Source: Stromatinia cepivora
Taxonomy: Eukaryota > Ascomycota > Leotiomycetes > Helotiales > Sclerotiniaceae
DNA: 64,000 nt
NCBI GenBank assembly: GCA_014898415.1
Contig: RCTD01000008.1
Span: 682,001 to 746,000, forward strand
Direction: 5' to 3'
Shown here: positions 1-13,379 of the stretch, piece after piece
How the letters are laid out: every line of letters begins with the position of its first letter
Numbering within the stretch: the first letter of the stretch is position 1
The notes under the pieces: generated by a model
The model's input: the letters and a program-made list of their open reading frames with translations, nothing else
What the model was told of the DNA's origin: nothing
The model's database searches: none
Program-made: the position numbers and the translations under genes

Positions 1-480
1 TAAATCGATGGGTTTTGGGGTATATCGGATACCAGTAGGTTCTTGTCGAAGAGTTTGGTGATATTTTCTTTTTTATCGTTTTGAAGGTAGATAGCTATAT
101 CTGGTATTGCTATTGTATTTTTAATAAGGTATATTATTATAGTTTCAATCGATATTGTATTTATTGTATTGTATGATTATTTAAAGGATACCGGAATTCA
201 TCTCCACCACGTTTTTTAAAACGATCTTAAATTTCTTCTGAATAATGGTTTCAAGATCCTTTAAGGATATTTCCTGAAGGATTTGTTCTATTGCAATATA
301 TTCTATTTGTACAATAAATTCTATTGATATCATTGTTTCGATTGTATAAAATTTCACTATTGTAGATCGAAAGATTATAAATCCGTTTGATAATTGAATT
401 ATATAGGTTTCGTCTTTGATTTGTAATAGTATAAATAACTTTATCCATTCAATAATTCGATTATTTCTTTTTCTTTATAC
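1..480 (-). pseudogene. Relic of retrotransposon pol (integrase C-terminus/linker), minus strand
   Basis: Reading the minus strand, roughly 440 down to 180, gives a frame containing IIQLSNGFIIFRSTIVK. This resembles the end of the integrase region of fungal LTR-retrotransposon polyproteins, where a 'QLP.G...FRSTVVKPY' type motif precedes an acidic linker. The frame is short and the DNA is very AT-rich, as expected after RIP. The left end is cut by the window edge. It lies on the opposite strand to the Copia relic that follows, so it belongs to a different insertion. The motif match is from memory of the family, so confidence is modest. Confidence 0.4.
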
Positions 481-529
481 CCATACCTTTGAATTGATTA
501 ATAGTTTGTAGATTAGAATTATATTTAAA

Positions 530-838
530 TGTCACGGAAAGCTTTGTGATCCCCTGTATCTTATGAAGGATCAAAGCGTATACTTTCCAATCGGAATGAA
601 GGATCTACTAGTCCTTATTAATCTATTAATTGATAAAGTAATCCTGATATCCTAATAAACAAAGATCTAATCTAATTAAGATGTATATCAGCTAGATAAT
701 TATTCATTTGTTCTATATATATAATTCTTGATTTATATAATCAAAAACAAATTATTCAATTCTTTTACTCTACCAATTATATATATCATTTATTCCTTGA
801 TTCCTGAAAGTGCTCTGTAATTATACTATTCTATGATA
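530..838 (+). repeat. LTR, family A, copy 1 (309 bp)
   Basis: The segment starts TGTCACGG and ends with CTATGATA, the mutated mirror of CCGTGACA. It aligns along its whole length with 10201-10509 (also 309 bp) and with the inverted copy at 15580-15844. The differences I noticed are mostly C/T and G/A transitions, as RIP would leave. The 5-bp flanks (TTAAA and ATTAT) do not match, so this copy is not a simple solo LTR. It may be the 5' LTR of the Copia-like element whose protease lies 1.5 kb downstream, but no matching 3' LTR in an expected place proves that. Confidence 0.8.
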
Positions 839-2264
839 ATTATAAGCTCAGTAGCTTTTAAATCTATACAACTTTCTATTCAATGATTACTAAATACTTA
901 AAGAATCATTCTTAAAATATCATTCCTATTTTATTTATAATTCAATATTTATATTAATTCAATTACCTTCATTTAATATAACAAAAGATCAAAACGATCT
1001 TCTTTTTATAATCTATACTCAATGATCGAAGTGATATTTATATTTGAAAAATAAATATCAAATTCAAGGAATCTGGGATTCAATCAATTCAAAGAACGAT
1101 CTGTTTGTTTCTATATCAACAATATCTATTCTAAATTTCGATTTAATGAATAAGCTTATTTATATTTAGGTCGATTGGTTTTCAATCAAATCATCTATTT
1201 TACTTTCTATTATCGATCTTCAAATTAAATACAATCAAAAGAAACAAATTCAATACTAAAAGGAATTCTCGGAATATTTTGTAATAATCCAATTCAGAGA
1301 AGATACTAATAGAGATACAAAGATGAAAGATTCTGATAATAATATATTGGGATCTATTTCTAATAGATCTATTATTTCATTTTCAATCATCTTTCAAGAA
1401 ATCTCCTCCGAACTTGCTTTTCTTTAATTGAAATATCGATATCGATAACAAGAATATATATAGAACCATAAAGCTTTTTAGAACATTTACAAATAAATCG
1501 AATTGTTAATTGATCAAGTATATTTTATAAAGTTATTCATTTTCAATTAGGGTATTACAGCTTTTCCATTCAAGATAATCATTAATGCATTCAAAAAGAA
1601 ATTTGTATCTACAATAACTACTATTAAGCTTACAATACTACAAAAATATTGGTCTGTTTTAATACAAACTTTGTTCGACAGAATCGATTCTATTAAATAA
1701 TATAAGGATTGGATTATAATCTATATCAAAGTTTTTGTATACAAGATCATTAAAATATAGAATAAAGTTATTATTAACACTTTTCTACAAATTATTAATA
1801 CCAAGATATTCCCAATTTAAGCAAATATTATAATTATATAAATCGAAATAAACAATCAATTCGAATTACCCAACCTTTTATTCAAACAATTCGGAAACAT
1901 TTTTGAAGAATTAATCTTCTAGGATTCTATTTCCTCAAAAATTAAAAAAAGAATATATTCTATATTTATCTTTTTTTAAAATGATAAAAAGTTTAAGAAG
2001 AATAAAAAGAATATCAATTTTGAAAGTAATCAAAAAATCAAGAAGATCTGGGAATATCCTTACAAAACCAAATCTGAATAGAATAATGAAATTGATTATA
2101 ATCATATTGCTTATAATTACAAAGCTATAGAATTAACACTCATTAAAAGGATCAATCCACTATTCAAAAAGGTATTTAGTGAAAATAAACTATAAGCAAT
2201 TAAGGATCGAATAAGATTGCATTTATAGAAGCAATTTCACTCTAATTAAATCAAAAGGAAATGA
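839..2264. other. AT-rich retroelement leader/gag zone, no readable gene
   Basis: About 1.4 kb between LTR copy 1 and the Copia protease relic. Its size and position fit the untranslated leader plus gag of a Ty1/Copia element, but every frame is broken and I cannot recognise a gag motif. Confidence 0.4.
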
Positions 2265-4580
2265 ATGAAAAGTTCTATTAATCCTTCAAAACCTTCAATC
2301 AATATTACTATCTTGAATACTCGATATAATCAATTAGGGGTATATTCTATAATAATGAAAGTATATTATTTATCCAATAATATCTTGCTCGATAATTGTA
2401 ATATTATATATATCGTAAACAATATATTTTTATTAAATAATCATCAATATCGACTATCCGATCCTAATAATCTTGTAGAAATAAATACTTCTAACTTCCA
2501 AATTCTAGAATACAGAATTTATATTATCAAAGAGATCATCAAAAAAGAAGATTACCTTAATAATAATCTGATCTTGAATAATATAGCATTCATCCCTGAT
2601 TTTCATATCAATATCATTTCGAAAACTCGATTAAAGAAAACTAATTTATAATTCTCAAGATATAATTATACTCTTTGTAAAAAAGATTATATAAATAGTA
2701 TAATAATTGTTCAATATATTTATACTGAAAATCTTGTATTCTTAGAATATAAATCATTTTCTATTTATTCAAATATTCTTTTATCTATTCCTATAAACAA
2801 CCCTTTTATAATATATCCAACAATAAACAAAAAAATAAACAAAGTATTCTATCATTCTTATAATCCATCTTTCCTAAGAAAAAATACAAATGAAATATAA
2901 CATAAACGCTTTGAGTATTTAGAAAAGGAAGTTCTTGAACATTTAATATTTACAATATAAAACATCAAAATAAAAGGTATTATTTGTTTCAATTGCATTG
3001 ATTATACTTGCATTTATATAAAGCAAATCATTTCTCGCATTCCAAATAATCATCAACTACCTCAACCCTTCTACAAAATCCAATAGGATCTTTTTGATTT
3101 CAACAAAAAATATAATAATATATTATAACTTCTATTGATTAAAGAAATATATTGTAATAAAATCTTTTCATATTTAATCTACTATAAAATATACAATAAA
3201 GTATTTGTAATTATCCAAAACTTTGTAATTTGAATTCATTATAAATATAATTTAGCGATTATAATGATCAAGCAAAATAATGATATATCTATTATTGGAA
3301 TTATAAAAGCAATATTATTTGAGAAATGGATCAAGTAAGAAGACATCGAATTCGAACTATTTCTGTCTTATATATATAAATCTAATAAAGAATTAAAACA
3401 TATAGAATAAGAAATAATTACAAAATAAATAAAAATACAGATTATAGCGGATTTATTAAACAAATTATAAGTGAAAATGATATAAATTACTATTTATTTA
3501 TATAATATAAATCCTTTGAAGATCAAATCCTTCAAATTATTCAATAAAGTATTCGATATATAGTTTTGTAATTATCTTTGCAAAGATAATCCTTTATTCG
3601 TAAAGAAAATATCTAATGATTTTCATCCCAATTGGAATAGAATCTATAAGTATAAATATCGAATTTATCCTTTGAATAAAAATAGAGAAACTGGAATTAA
3701 TAAAAAATAATATAAAACCAATCCTCAAATATATATTGAATATTTAATAAATTATATTCTAGGTATACTGATCTATTATATATGGATATCCAAGTTCGAT
3801 AAAGTTATTATCATTTGAAATATGACGTTCAATAAGGAATTCATTTATTATATAAATTCCATCAATCGAATGATCGATATTTATATTATAGAAGAGTTTA
3901 AGTAGTTTATTAAAACCCTTGATTTACAAAATCATATCGAAATGAATGGAACGATCATTCAAAACAAGAATAATCATAAAAACTTTATTCATCTATTTAT
4001 TTTTATGAATCGAAAAATCTTTAATTTATCTATCAAATATATTTCAGATTTATTATCTATAAACAAATTGGTTTTAAAAGTAAATACAAATCTAAGGAAT
4101 GATAATAAAAATAAAGAAATCGATTTAGGATTATCCAATCTATTTAATCCTTTAAATGATAAAGATAAGGTATATAATAAAGATATACAAATACCGGTTG
4201 ATCTTTCTATTAAAGAAATTAAAAAAACCGATTCTTTTATTGAAAAATAATTATATCTTATGGATAAAAATATTAATATTATTCAAAAAGATATTTATAA
4301 TAATAATAATACAGATCCCGATTTTATCGAATATATTGATATAAGGAATATAGAATATAAGCCTATTAATTGTATTATCGAAATTCTTTATAATATATAC
4401 AAAAATGATTTAGAGATTGTTTCAATCAATCAATCTCAATATTCCAAAAGGAAGTATATATATTGGAATAATCAATTAAAGTATTCCATAAAGGAAATTC
4501 AATTATTACAAAGATTATTATGTTTTATATATTCATTTGATCGATTTATAAAGGATTCGCGGATTTATGATCTCGAATAG
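2265..4580 (+). pseudogene. Ty1/Copia polyprotein relic: protease, integrase and linker
   Basis: Several broken frames keep the order of a Copia polyprotein. At 2265-2651 the frame contains LLDNCNIIYIVNN, a mutated form of the aspartic protease site 'LDSGASxHVTNN', followed by IAFIPDFHINIISKTRL, the usual 'vlyVPgfh.NLvS..rL' motif. At about 3640-3860 comes IYPLNKNRETG and then IEYLINYI with NMTFNKEFIYY, matching the integrase end '..hiGYLVGYds.niYriw...VtrDVtFnE'. Short acidic linker frames follow at 3942-4250 and 4260-4580. Stops interrupt the frame repeatedly. The polymerase half of the same kind of element resumes at 10510, beyond nested insertions. The family assignment is firm; which LTR pair belonged to it is not. 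Confidence 0.8.
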
Positions 4581-7500
4581 ATATTTAAGAGAGTTTATAT
4601 TATAAGGATTGAAATACTTAGGGTTTAGATCAATCCGTTTGAATTTCAATTATACGATTATCATTCGGAGTTACCTTTTTTCCGGGAATTATTTGGTTCT
4701 TGTATCCTAGAGTAATCAGTATATATACAAAGGCAATTATATATATAATAATACTATTAAAAAAGCGATTCTAATATTGGATCCTATATAAGAACCATTA
4801 TATTTCAAAGAATAAACTCAATGGGATTATTCTGCTTAAACAACTTTCATTTTATATTCTGATTTGATCAATAAGGAATAAACGATATAAAGGAATATTC
4901 TCAATTTGTAATAATTCATAATATAATCATTATTGGAATTAAAGCAAAACCATTATTGTCTTTTATCTAATCTACAATTAATAGATTACAAATAATATTA
5001 TTTCCTCGAATTCATATATTTGTAACTCCAAAGTTATTTCGTTTTTATTATCAATTAGAAGATTATCAAATAGGATATTAATTCAAATAGAATTGCGATC
5101 TTGAAATTAATAACCTTAAGATTAGAAAAACCTAATATAAAATCGATTCTGAATCGGAATCTACAAAACCGATCTCTCTTTAATAAATGTTTATATATAA
5201 ATACAATAATCAAGATCTAATTATTCGTTATCGTTTATATTTAATAGTATAAGAAGATCTTTAGGCTAAAAGTATTATTGAGACTATTTACACTATTATA
5301 TTAACAAACCGATTATTCCGAATTATAATAATAATCATTACTAAATATGATTTCGAAACAAAGTAATACAATATAATCAATACCTTTATCAATACTTTGT
5401 ACAATCTTTCCAATACTCCAATTATATATTATTTATTTGATAAATACAAAATCCCAAATAAAAATGTTATAATCGATCGAGTTTTATATAATCTACAAGA
5501 TTCCTCAACTATATAATTTAGGGATTTCATTCGGATATTTGAGAAACTAGAATTAGTATAATATAAAAAGGAACTATATTTATATATTAATTCAAAGTAT
5601 ATTATTATGATTCTTTTCTTTATAAACAATATTTAGATCATTTATCATAAAAAAAACGAATCAATTATTATAAAGATTACCAAGGGAATCAAAACTGTAT
5701 ATGAATTATAAGACCTAGGAAACACTAAATGATTTCTAAGTATATATATACTTTATAATTGATTCAAGAAAAAGCTATAATTAATTTATAATATATATAT
5801 TAAAAAGATTGCTAAGAAATTCAAAGCAATAAATAGGATAATAAGCATATTACTCCTAATAATAGTATTTCAGAAAAATCAAGGTCAAATTCCTATATAT
5901 ATTATAAAAATGTATCAAAAGAAAATGGACTTAATATTATATATTATAATCATTATAAAAACAGATATATCATTCACTATTTTATAACTAAACCATTATT
6001 TGACCAATCTATCGAATGATTATATGAAAACTATCGATCATTGTTTATAATATCTATAGAATACAAGATATCTTATAATCCAATATAATAATGATTAAAT
6101 ACCACAACTTCTTATCTTTTTAAATATTTCTTTTACAGATAATCCAGATATTCGTTGATTATTCCAAGGGTACATTATATCCCTTTTTGATAGCTTAATT
6201 ATATAAAAAATATCCAAACAAGATATTATAATTATCTCAATTACCGAAACAAAGTTTCTCAAAATCGAGTATATATCAAAAGAAACTATAGCAATCTTAT
6301 ATTTCTTAAAAGAAATCAATCTAATAATGAAAAAATCTATAATAATCTTCTACAATAACCAATAAATAATTAGATTAATGATTAATAAAAACGAATGGAT
6401 TATTACGAAACTATATTACATCGATATCCAAAATATATGGTTATATCAAAAATATTAAAAAAAGAACTTTTATATAATCTATCTATCGATCACCAATATA
6501 ATTATTGACAGACTCATTAAGAACCTTATAAAACAAAAGTTCGAATACTTCCGATCCCTTCTCAATTTATAAGATATAAGTAATAGGATTATAAAATTTG
6601 AATAATAACGATTTAAAGCTTAAATAATGATAATCTGGATTATAAAGTTTGAATAACGATAATTTGGAGCTTGTAATTCTTCTCTTTGGTATAAATAGAA
6701 TGAATTCTATTTGATATTCCAGACCATTATATTTTTCTATGATATACTTTAATTCGTATATTCTATATCCATCGGGAAACAAAGAATAATCAAGGCCGAT
6801 TATTTCTCCATTCTTCATTTTTTTATTCTTGAAGAAAGATAAACTTCTTTTTAAATTTAATAATTTGAAATTCAAATAAAAGAGCCTCTAAATTATCTAT
6901 AACAATTAAAGAACAAAGAACAATTGAAGTAATCAGAATTATTGATGCTATCGGTATTATAGAAGCCAAAGAATTATCCTTTCTTTTCCTTTTCTTTGAA
7001 TATACCATCCGCTTTTTTCTTCTTTTCTTTTCTATTACTCTTTTTCTTTTATCTTCATTATTGTTTTCCGAAATCATAATATACTTCTTTCGTTTGGTTT
7101 TTCGAAGATTCCGATAAATAATATAGCGAGGAAAAGAGGAACAATAATATAAAGGCGAAAAAACAATTTCTCTCTTCTTTTTGATCTCCAATATCACTTT
7201 TATTACAATTCTGTATTCTTATTTGGATTATATAATTAACGATTAATATATTATCAAGATAGAAGATAAACAAAGAATTTACTTTCGAATTTTACTAATG
7301 AACAGTGATATAATAATCTATTAAAGGATAAAGGAAAGCTAGTAAGAGAATATATAAATGAATACTACAATTCCAATATTGATGATTATTCAGTTTGAAA
7401 GAATCAACAAAGTATTCACTATAGAAATTATATCTTCCAGCGATCAACGATTTTATATATCGAATATATAAATGATCATTCTTTTTCCTACAATTCTCTT

Positions 7501-8471
7501 TATCTTTTATTTTGATTAGAAAATCAACAATTTTCGATAACCTTTTTTCTTTTTCTTTTTCATCTAATTCATCATCCGAAAAACCTGGTATTGAAGGATC
7601 GAATAGATCGTTGTTATCAAATAAAGAAATCTTTTTTCTTTTCTTTTCTTTATTGAATGATCTTTGTTTTAATAATTATAAATATAGGATTAGTAAAACC
7701 TTTCAATTATATAATAGGATTCAAAAATGAAATCTACCTTCAAATTACTACCTGAATTTATAACAAACAATTGATTACAACAAACAACAGTTCCTTCGAT
7801 AAAAAAGAATGGTTTCTGAAATAAATGATTGTATATCATTTTAGAAACAGATTTAATTAAACTATATTCCCAAAGATCGATATCTTGATTTGTTATTTAT
7901 ATTGGATTTATTAATTCTCTTTACTCGATTTATTAATCCTTCAAAAGAATATTGAAATCTTTTCTTGTATTCGATTTTCTTAAAACTTTCTTTTTAACTA
8001 TTGTTTGTTTAATACAATTGAAATTCGTTTGCTTAGCTTTCTTAGACTCCGAAATCTTAGATATAATAATGATCAATAAAAACTTGATTAAAACAAAAAC
8101 AAAAGTACAAAAAAGGAATCTATATACCTTTAAAAATTTATTCATTTTATTTCGCCATTATGATCAATATACTATAGTTTAACAATTATATGTATTCTCA
8201 ATTGTTATATTACAAGATTGATCATTCATTTGTATTCTCTCGATAGAAAACTTTCTTTTTATTGTTCAAAATCTTGATTTCGAAGAATATCGTAGATAAT
8301 AAGTTGAAGACCAAAAGAAATTTGTGATTTATATACAATCAAATTCTTCTTTATTTTAAGAGTATTAGAATCATTTCAGGTTTATATATTATATTATTCC
8401 TTTATTGATATTTGCTTATGATTGTTTTGTATATTCATTTACGAATTATATGAATTGTTATTTTCTATACT
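4581..8471. other. AT-rich relic DNA between the two Copia halves
   Basis: About 3.9 kb of very AT-rich sequence with short open frames on both strands, for example minus 6095-6319, minus 6567-6875, minus 6823-7197 and plus 7512-7730. The last three are Lys/Arg- or Phe/Ser-rich and look like composition effects. I recognise no domain. The position, between integrase/linker and reverse transcriptase of a Copia element, suggests one or more nested insertions that have mutated beyond recognition. Confidence 0.5.
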
Positions 8472-8621
8472 TGTCACGAGATACACGTGATCGCGTCCGA
8501 TCGGGTTAGTACAATACTAAGCTTCGAGCCGATCATATATATAGCTTTATAACACTCTTTTTTTAGTTTTATAACTTTTAATTTTAAAATTGATCTCTAA
8601 ACACTTATTGAATTCGTTACA
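8472..8621 (+). repeat. 5' LTR of the gag-only element
   Basis: 150 bp, aligned end to end with 10007-10156. The two copies differ mainly by transitions, and the 5' copy is the more AT-rich. Confidence 0.88.
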
Positions 8622-8929
8622 TTATTAAAAGTTTTTCCAGATAAGAAATAGAATAACATCTATATATATTCTTGGCTACATATATTCCATTTGCTTTTAT
8701 TTAAGCATATTACTTCTGCTCTTTTATTTGTATATAAATCTTCTTAATACTATTCAAAGATATTATCTTTTTTCTTACCTTTAATTTCTAAACTATAAAT
8801 TACAATTCGATAAACCTTACAATTACAAAACTTCGCGACGAAATGATTTGTTAACAGAATAAAATCTCGTTCCTATGCTTTCTGATTCTCAAATATACTT
8901 CTACTATTTATACTCCTTTTCATCTGAAA

Positions 8930-9480
8930 CCTTTTCTTCCTAATCCTGAAAAGTTCAATAATAACTTTCAAAAGTTCGATACCTGGTTTTCTTCAATTCA
9001 AGCGAAATTACAAATAAACAATATTACAATCGATAACTCTACAGCTCAATTTTACTATATTTATTTCAATTTCGAATCTCATATATAAATTATAATATTA
9101 TTTCAGCTTTCTTCTCTTAATCAAAACGTTCCCTTAGATTATATAACGATCCTAAATCAATTCATATATATTTACAACAATCCGAATAAAGTCCAAGAAA
9201 TCGAAAATAAGCTATTCACTTTCAAATAAAGAACCGATTCTCTATATATCTATATTACAAAATTCGAAAGAACCCTTTACAAAGCTAAAGATCAGAATTG
9301 GCCCGATTCGAATAAAATCTCAACTTTTCGCAATAGATTTAATACTATTTTTAGAAATCGTCTTTCTCAACAGTTTTCTCTTCCCTATTCTTATCCCGAT
9401 TTTGTTCAGGTTATACAACAACTAATTGCTCGTATAGCGAATAGATTCCTTACATCATTCCGTTTTAATGAGCCTAAGGC
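8930..9480 (+). pseudogene. Gag-like frame of the gag-only element
   Basis: The translated frame reads KFDTWFSSIQAKLQINN, then NNPNKVQEIENKLF, then ITKFERTLYKAKDQNWPD, then LPYSYPDFVQVIQQL. This order, a '..F..W...lraKl', a 'DPnk...Ae.kL..L.q', a 'Y...FErll.eA....W.d' and a 'LP..y..fv..vq.l' block, is the usual layout of retrotransposon gag domains in fungi. At least two in-frame TAA codons (near 9086 and 9226) break it, so this copy cannot make a full gag. A short acidic frame follows at about 9810-9930, containing MINDRYFEDHLEKVYSTM, which I do not recognise. Confidence 0.7.
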
Positions 9481-9990
9481 CCTATATATATTGCAGAATC
9501 CATCCCATTTTTGGAATTATAATCTAATGAACATTAACAACCTTGGTATCGTTGATGCCTTTAACCCTTTTGATACTCAATCGGACAAACCCGATCATAC
9601 CTTGATTCTACCCTACATACAAATATTCGAATTTTCTTTTTCTAAAAGAACTCTTTTACATAAGTAAAATAAATATATACGATATAGAAATATCTTTTAT
9701 TGGATACAAATCTATCCGTTAAATCTGTATCAAGGAATCCGAAATCGATAAAAATCTATTCCGATTATTATATTGATTATTAAACCCGAAAACAACAATG
9801 ATAAGGATCTAGAAGAAATGATCAATGACCGATATTTTGAAGATCACTTGGAGAAGGTATATAGTACAATGGATGCATATTCGTTGACTATAATGCATGC
9901 TTCGCATTAGGCATTTTTAAAAGAAGAAGACAATTAATGATCATTTTATACTTAAATCATTCATTTTAAATGAATTCAAGGCGAATTCTT

Positions 9991-10006
9991 CAGAAAGGGG
10001 GAGTAG
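9991..10006 (+). promoter_or_regulatory. Polypurine tract of the gag-only element
   Basis: A purine run with five consecutive G ends three bases before the 3' LTR. In LTR elements this RNase-resistant stretch primes plus-strand synthesis. Its survival in an otherwise AT-mutated block is notable. Confidence 0.75.
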
Positions 10007-10156
10007 TATCACGAGATACACATGATCGCGTTTGATCGGGCTAATACAATATTAAACTTCGAGCCGATCATATATATAGCTTCGTAGCATTCTCTCTTTA
10101 GTTCTGTAACTTTTAATTCTAAGGTTGATCTCTAAACGTTCGTTGGGTTCGTCACA
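10007..10156 (+). repeat. 3' LTR of the gag-only element
   Basis: 150 bp, the partner of 8472-8621. It is followed by the second copy of the ATACT duplication at 10157-10161. Confidence 0.88.
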
Positions 10157-10200
10157 ATACTTTTCCATTTGTTTCAGATTGCTTTTCGATCTGGGGAATA

Positions 10201-10509
10201 TATCACAGAAAACCTTGTGATCCTCTGTATTTTATAAAAGATCAAAGTGTATACTTTCCAATCGGAATGAAGGATCTACTAACCTTTACCAATCTACCAA
10301 TTGATAAAGTGATCTTGATATTCTAATAAACAAAGATCTAGCTTAATTAAAATATATATCAGCTAGATAACCATTCATTTGTTCTATATATATAACTCTT
10401 AATTCATATAATCAAGGGCAAATCATTCAATTCTTTTACTCTATCAATCATGTGTACCACCTATTCCCCGATCCCTGAAAGTGCTCTGTAATCATACTAT
10501 CCCGTGATA
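10201..10509 (+). repeat. LTR, family A, copy 2 (309 bp)
   Basis: Full-length match to 530-838, starting TATCACAG (mutated TGTCACGG) and ending CCCGTGATA. The flanks GAATA and AGATG do not duplicate. The Copia reverse transcriptase relic begins right after it, so this LTR sits at a rearranged junction: either a solo LTR whose duplication has decayed or the 3' LTR of an element whose interior is the AT-rich DNA to its left. Confidence 0.8.
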
Positions 10510-12346
10510 AGATGTAATATATTCAGTCAAAGAAATTCTGGGAATCAAAATACCAAGAATTTATAAGGAAGCAATATCGGATCAAAAATATTCTGAAAAA
10601 TGAAAGGAAGTTATCCAAAAGAAAATTATATCTTTAATTCAAAATAATATTTAGAAAGAATATATATTCCTTAAAAGAAGTAATCTAATTTTGATGAAAT
10701 AAGTATTTATAATTAAAATAAAGGATAACAAAGTAGAATGATTCAAGATAAGATTAATGGTTCGAGGGTTTAATCAAATATTAAGAAAAGATTACAATAA
10801 AACGTTTATATCAATAATAAAGCTGAATATATTCAGATTATTCCTAATTATTATCGCAAAGGAAAATTTGGAATACTTATATTTCGATATCAAAAACGCC
10901 TTTACTAAATTGCATTTGAAGAAAAAGATCTATCTCGAACTATCTCAAGATATCAAAGTCGAAAAGGGATATATATTATGAGTTTTACGAAGTCTATATG
11001 GTTTGAAGCAAATTGAAAGGGATTGAAGTTTACTATTGAAGAAAGAGCTTTTAAATATAGGCTTTATATAAAATTTAGTAGATCTATATTTATATATATC
11101 CAAAGATTATGATGTAATATTACTGGTATATATCGATGATATCGTTATTGTATCGTGTATATTATTGTAAATCATTTGGTTTGATGAAAAGTTATCAATC
11201 TGTTTTAATATTAAGAATCTAGGGGAGATTAATAAGATCCTAGATGTTAGGGTTATTTACGATAGAAAAGTGTATATATTAATTATGGATCAAGAAGAAT
11301 ATCTTGATATTATATTAATCAAATATAATATTATATATAAATAACATCAAGTCAAGAAACTATTAATAATGGATTATACCTATTTCCGGTTAATAATCGA
11401 TAATAATGAATTAATAAATATAAACGAATATCAATAATGAATAGGAAGTATGATCTATCCAATAATATATATTCAATCAGATATAATATTCTCAATTGGA
11501 AGACTTTCATAATTTATGACAAAATCAACAAAATATTATATTATAGCTTTAAAGAATTTGATGCGATATTTATGATCAATAATCAAACAGAAACTATAAT
11601 TCAGATTAAAGGGAGTATAATCTGATATTTATAAAAAATATAATATATTTGATAATATAATAAAAGTATATATAGATATAGATTGGGTTAATGATAAATA
11701 TAATCGGAAAAGTGTTTCAGGGGGAGTTATAATATTCTATAAAGACTTTATATTGTAAGCTAGCAAGAAATAAATATTTGTAATTACCTTTAATATAGAA
11801 TCAGAATATATTGCGATAATAATATTTACCAAATAAGGAAGATGGGTTATATAAATACTCAAAGATCTATTCAGATCAAGTTATATTGGAAAGAACAGAG
11901 ATACGATTCAGATATTTAATAATAATCAGGGTGTTTTAATTTTAATCAAAAATCTATATTTGTATAAACGATTCAAATATATAGATATTAATTATTATTT
12001 TATTAGGGATTTAATAGAAAAGAAGAAAATCGTTATTAATTATATCAATATATATAATATAATTGTTAATGGAATAATAAAGTTTTGTATAAGAATTGTT
12101 TTCAAAAGATTCAAGAAAATATTTGTCACGAATCGTGAACCACAGGAGGCTAACCACGTGATACCTCTTATCTCCCATATCAATTTATAAGCTGATCATC
12201 CGTGCGTATACGTTACGAATCATACGATTTAATATAATAAAATGGTAACCCTAATAATGTATACATACAACCCTGCAGCCCACAAATGGGTATTTGTGTA
12301 TATATATCTAGTCGCTCCTTACGAGCCATAGTTCTTCAATTGTAGA

Positions 12347-12628
12347 TGTGACGCACAAGAGCCGTAGTAGAGCTGAATAAACAGGGTCAATTATATTCTT
12401 TAGAATCTACAACTGAAGAACTATGGCTCGTAAGGAGCGACTAGATATATATACACAAATACCCATTTATGGGCTGCAGGGTTATACATATGCATTATTA
12501 GGGTTACTATTTTATCATATTAAATCGTATGATTTGTAACATATACATACGGATGATCAGTTCATAAATTGATATAGAAGATAAAAGATACTATATAATT
12601 AATCTCCTATAATTCACGATTCGTAATA
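12347..12628 (-). repeat. 3' LTR of the Gypsy derivative
   Basis: 282 bp in reverse orientation. With the forward LTR fragment 12124-12346 it forms a tail-to-tail inverted repeat with arms of about 220 bp, so this DNA could fold into a long hairpin. Its inner end is TCGTAATA, a transition-mutated TCGTGACA. Confidence 0.87.
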
Positions 12629-13379
12629 CTACCCTTCCCTTCGGAAAAGCTTGCCTTTGAATGTTTCAGTCCTTTATTCTATTGCTATTTCATCAGAAAT
12701 CAGGTTTTGTAAAGGTTTATGAGCTTTAAATCAATTAGATTGGTCATTTTGGTTGATTTGATCAATTTAATGGAAATTGATCAAATTGACCAAAATTATC
12801 GACCAAATTGACCAAAATGACGAATGAATTGATCAAATCAACCAAATCGTTTATTAATTGATTAAATTAACATTGATTCATATTCTCCTTGATTTGGGGA
12901 ATCTCTGAAAGGAAAAAGTTTTAATAGAAAAGAGAAGGAGGTTGAATTATAATATAATGATAATGGATAATTAATATAGTTAATTCCGAAATCGATCAAA
13001 TTAATCGATCAAATTGATCAAATCAACCAAATTGAACGAAATCGATAGGAATGATATTACATTTCGTTTTTACCATGTTCAAGTTTCCTTTTGTATGATT
13101 TTTTAAATGATTATAGGCATAAGTTTTTTTTTTGAAATATATTGCCTTTATATTGTCTTGGTGATAACAGCTCGTCTGTTGTATAAAGCTCGGGCCATAT
13201 ATATATACAATCAAATTCCTTCGAATTTATATAGGTTTTCGATCCTTTTACGATCATATACATATGCACTATTATAAAATCATAACATCTAGTCTGCTAT
13301 ATTGAAGAACACTTTTCTTTCCCTTAATTTCATAAATGAATCATCATCTATATAATTATAATTATCCTTTCCGCTTTCA

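Larger units (their letters stand above)
8472..10156 (+). mobile_element. Complete gag-only LTR retrotransposon with 5-bp TSD
   Basis: Two direct LTRs of exactly 150 bp (8472-8621 and 10007-10156) bound a 1385-bp interior. Both begin with the TGTCACGA end (second copy TATCACGA) and finish in TTCGTTACA / TTCGTCACA. A perfect 5-bp target-site duplication, ATACT, flanks the element at 8467-8471 and 10157-10161. A purine run, CAGAAAGGGGGAG, sits at 9991-10003, directly before the 3' LTR, where the polypurine tract belongs. The interior encodes only a gag-like reading frame; protease, integrase and reverse transcriptase are absent and there is no room for them. It is therefore non-autonomous, of the kind called TR-GAG elements in plants. 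It interrupts older Copia-related DNA. Confidence 0.88.

Noticed and set aside
6823..7197. Lys/Arg-rich minus frame that could pass for a basic nuclear protein
   Set aside because: Composition follows the TTTCTTTT-rich DNA of the strand, with no ordered motif; it lies inside the mutated block.
7933..8182. Overlapping open frames on both strands near 8 kb
   Set aside because: Both are low-complexity products of AT-rich DNA, and neither has a recognisable domain or a partner exon.
530..10509. One giant family-A element running from the LTR at 530 to the LTR at 10509
   Set aside because: The flanks TTAAA and AGATG do not match, and the Copia polymerase half lies outside the right LTR, so a single insertion does not explain the order. 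I leave the relation open.
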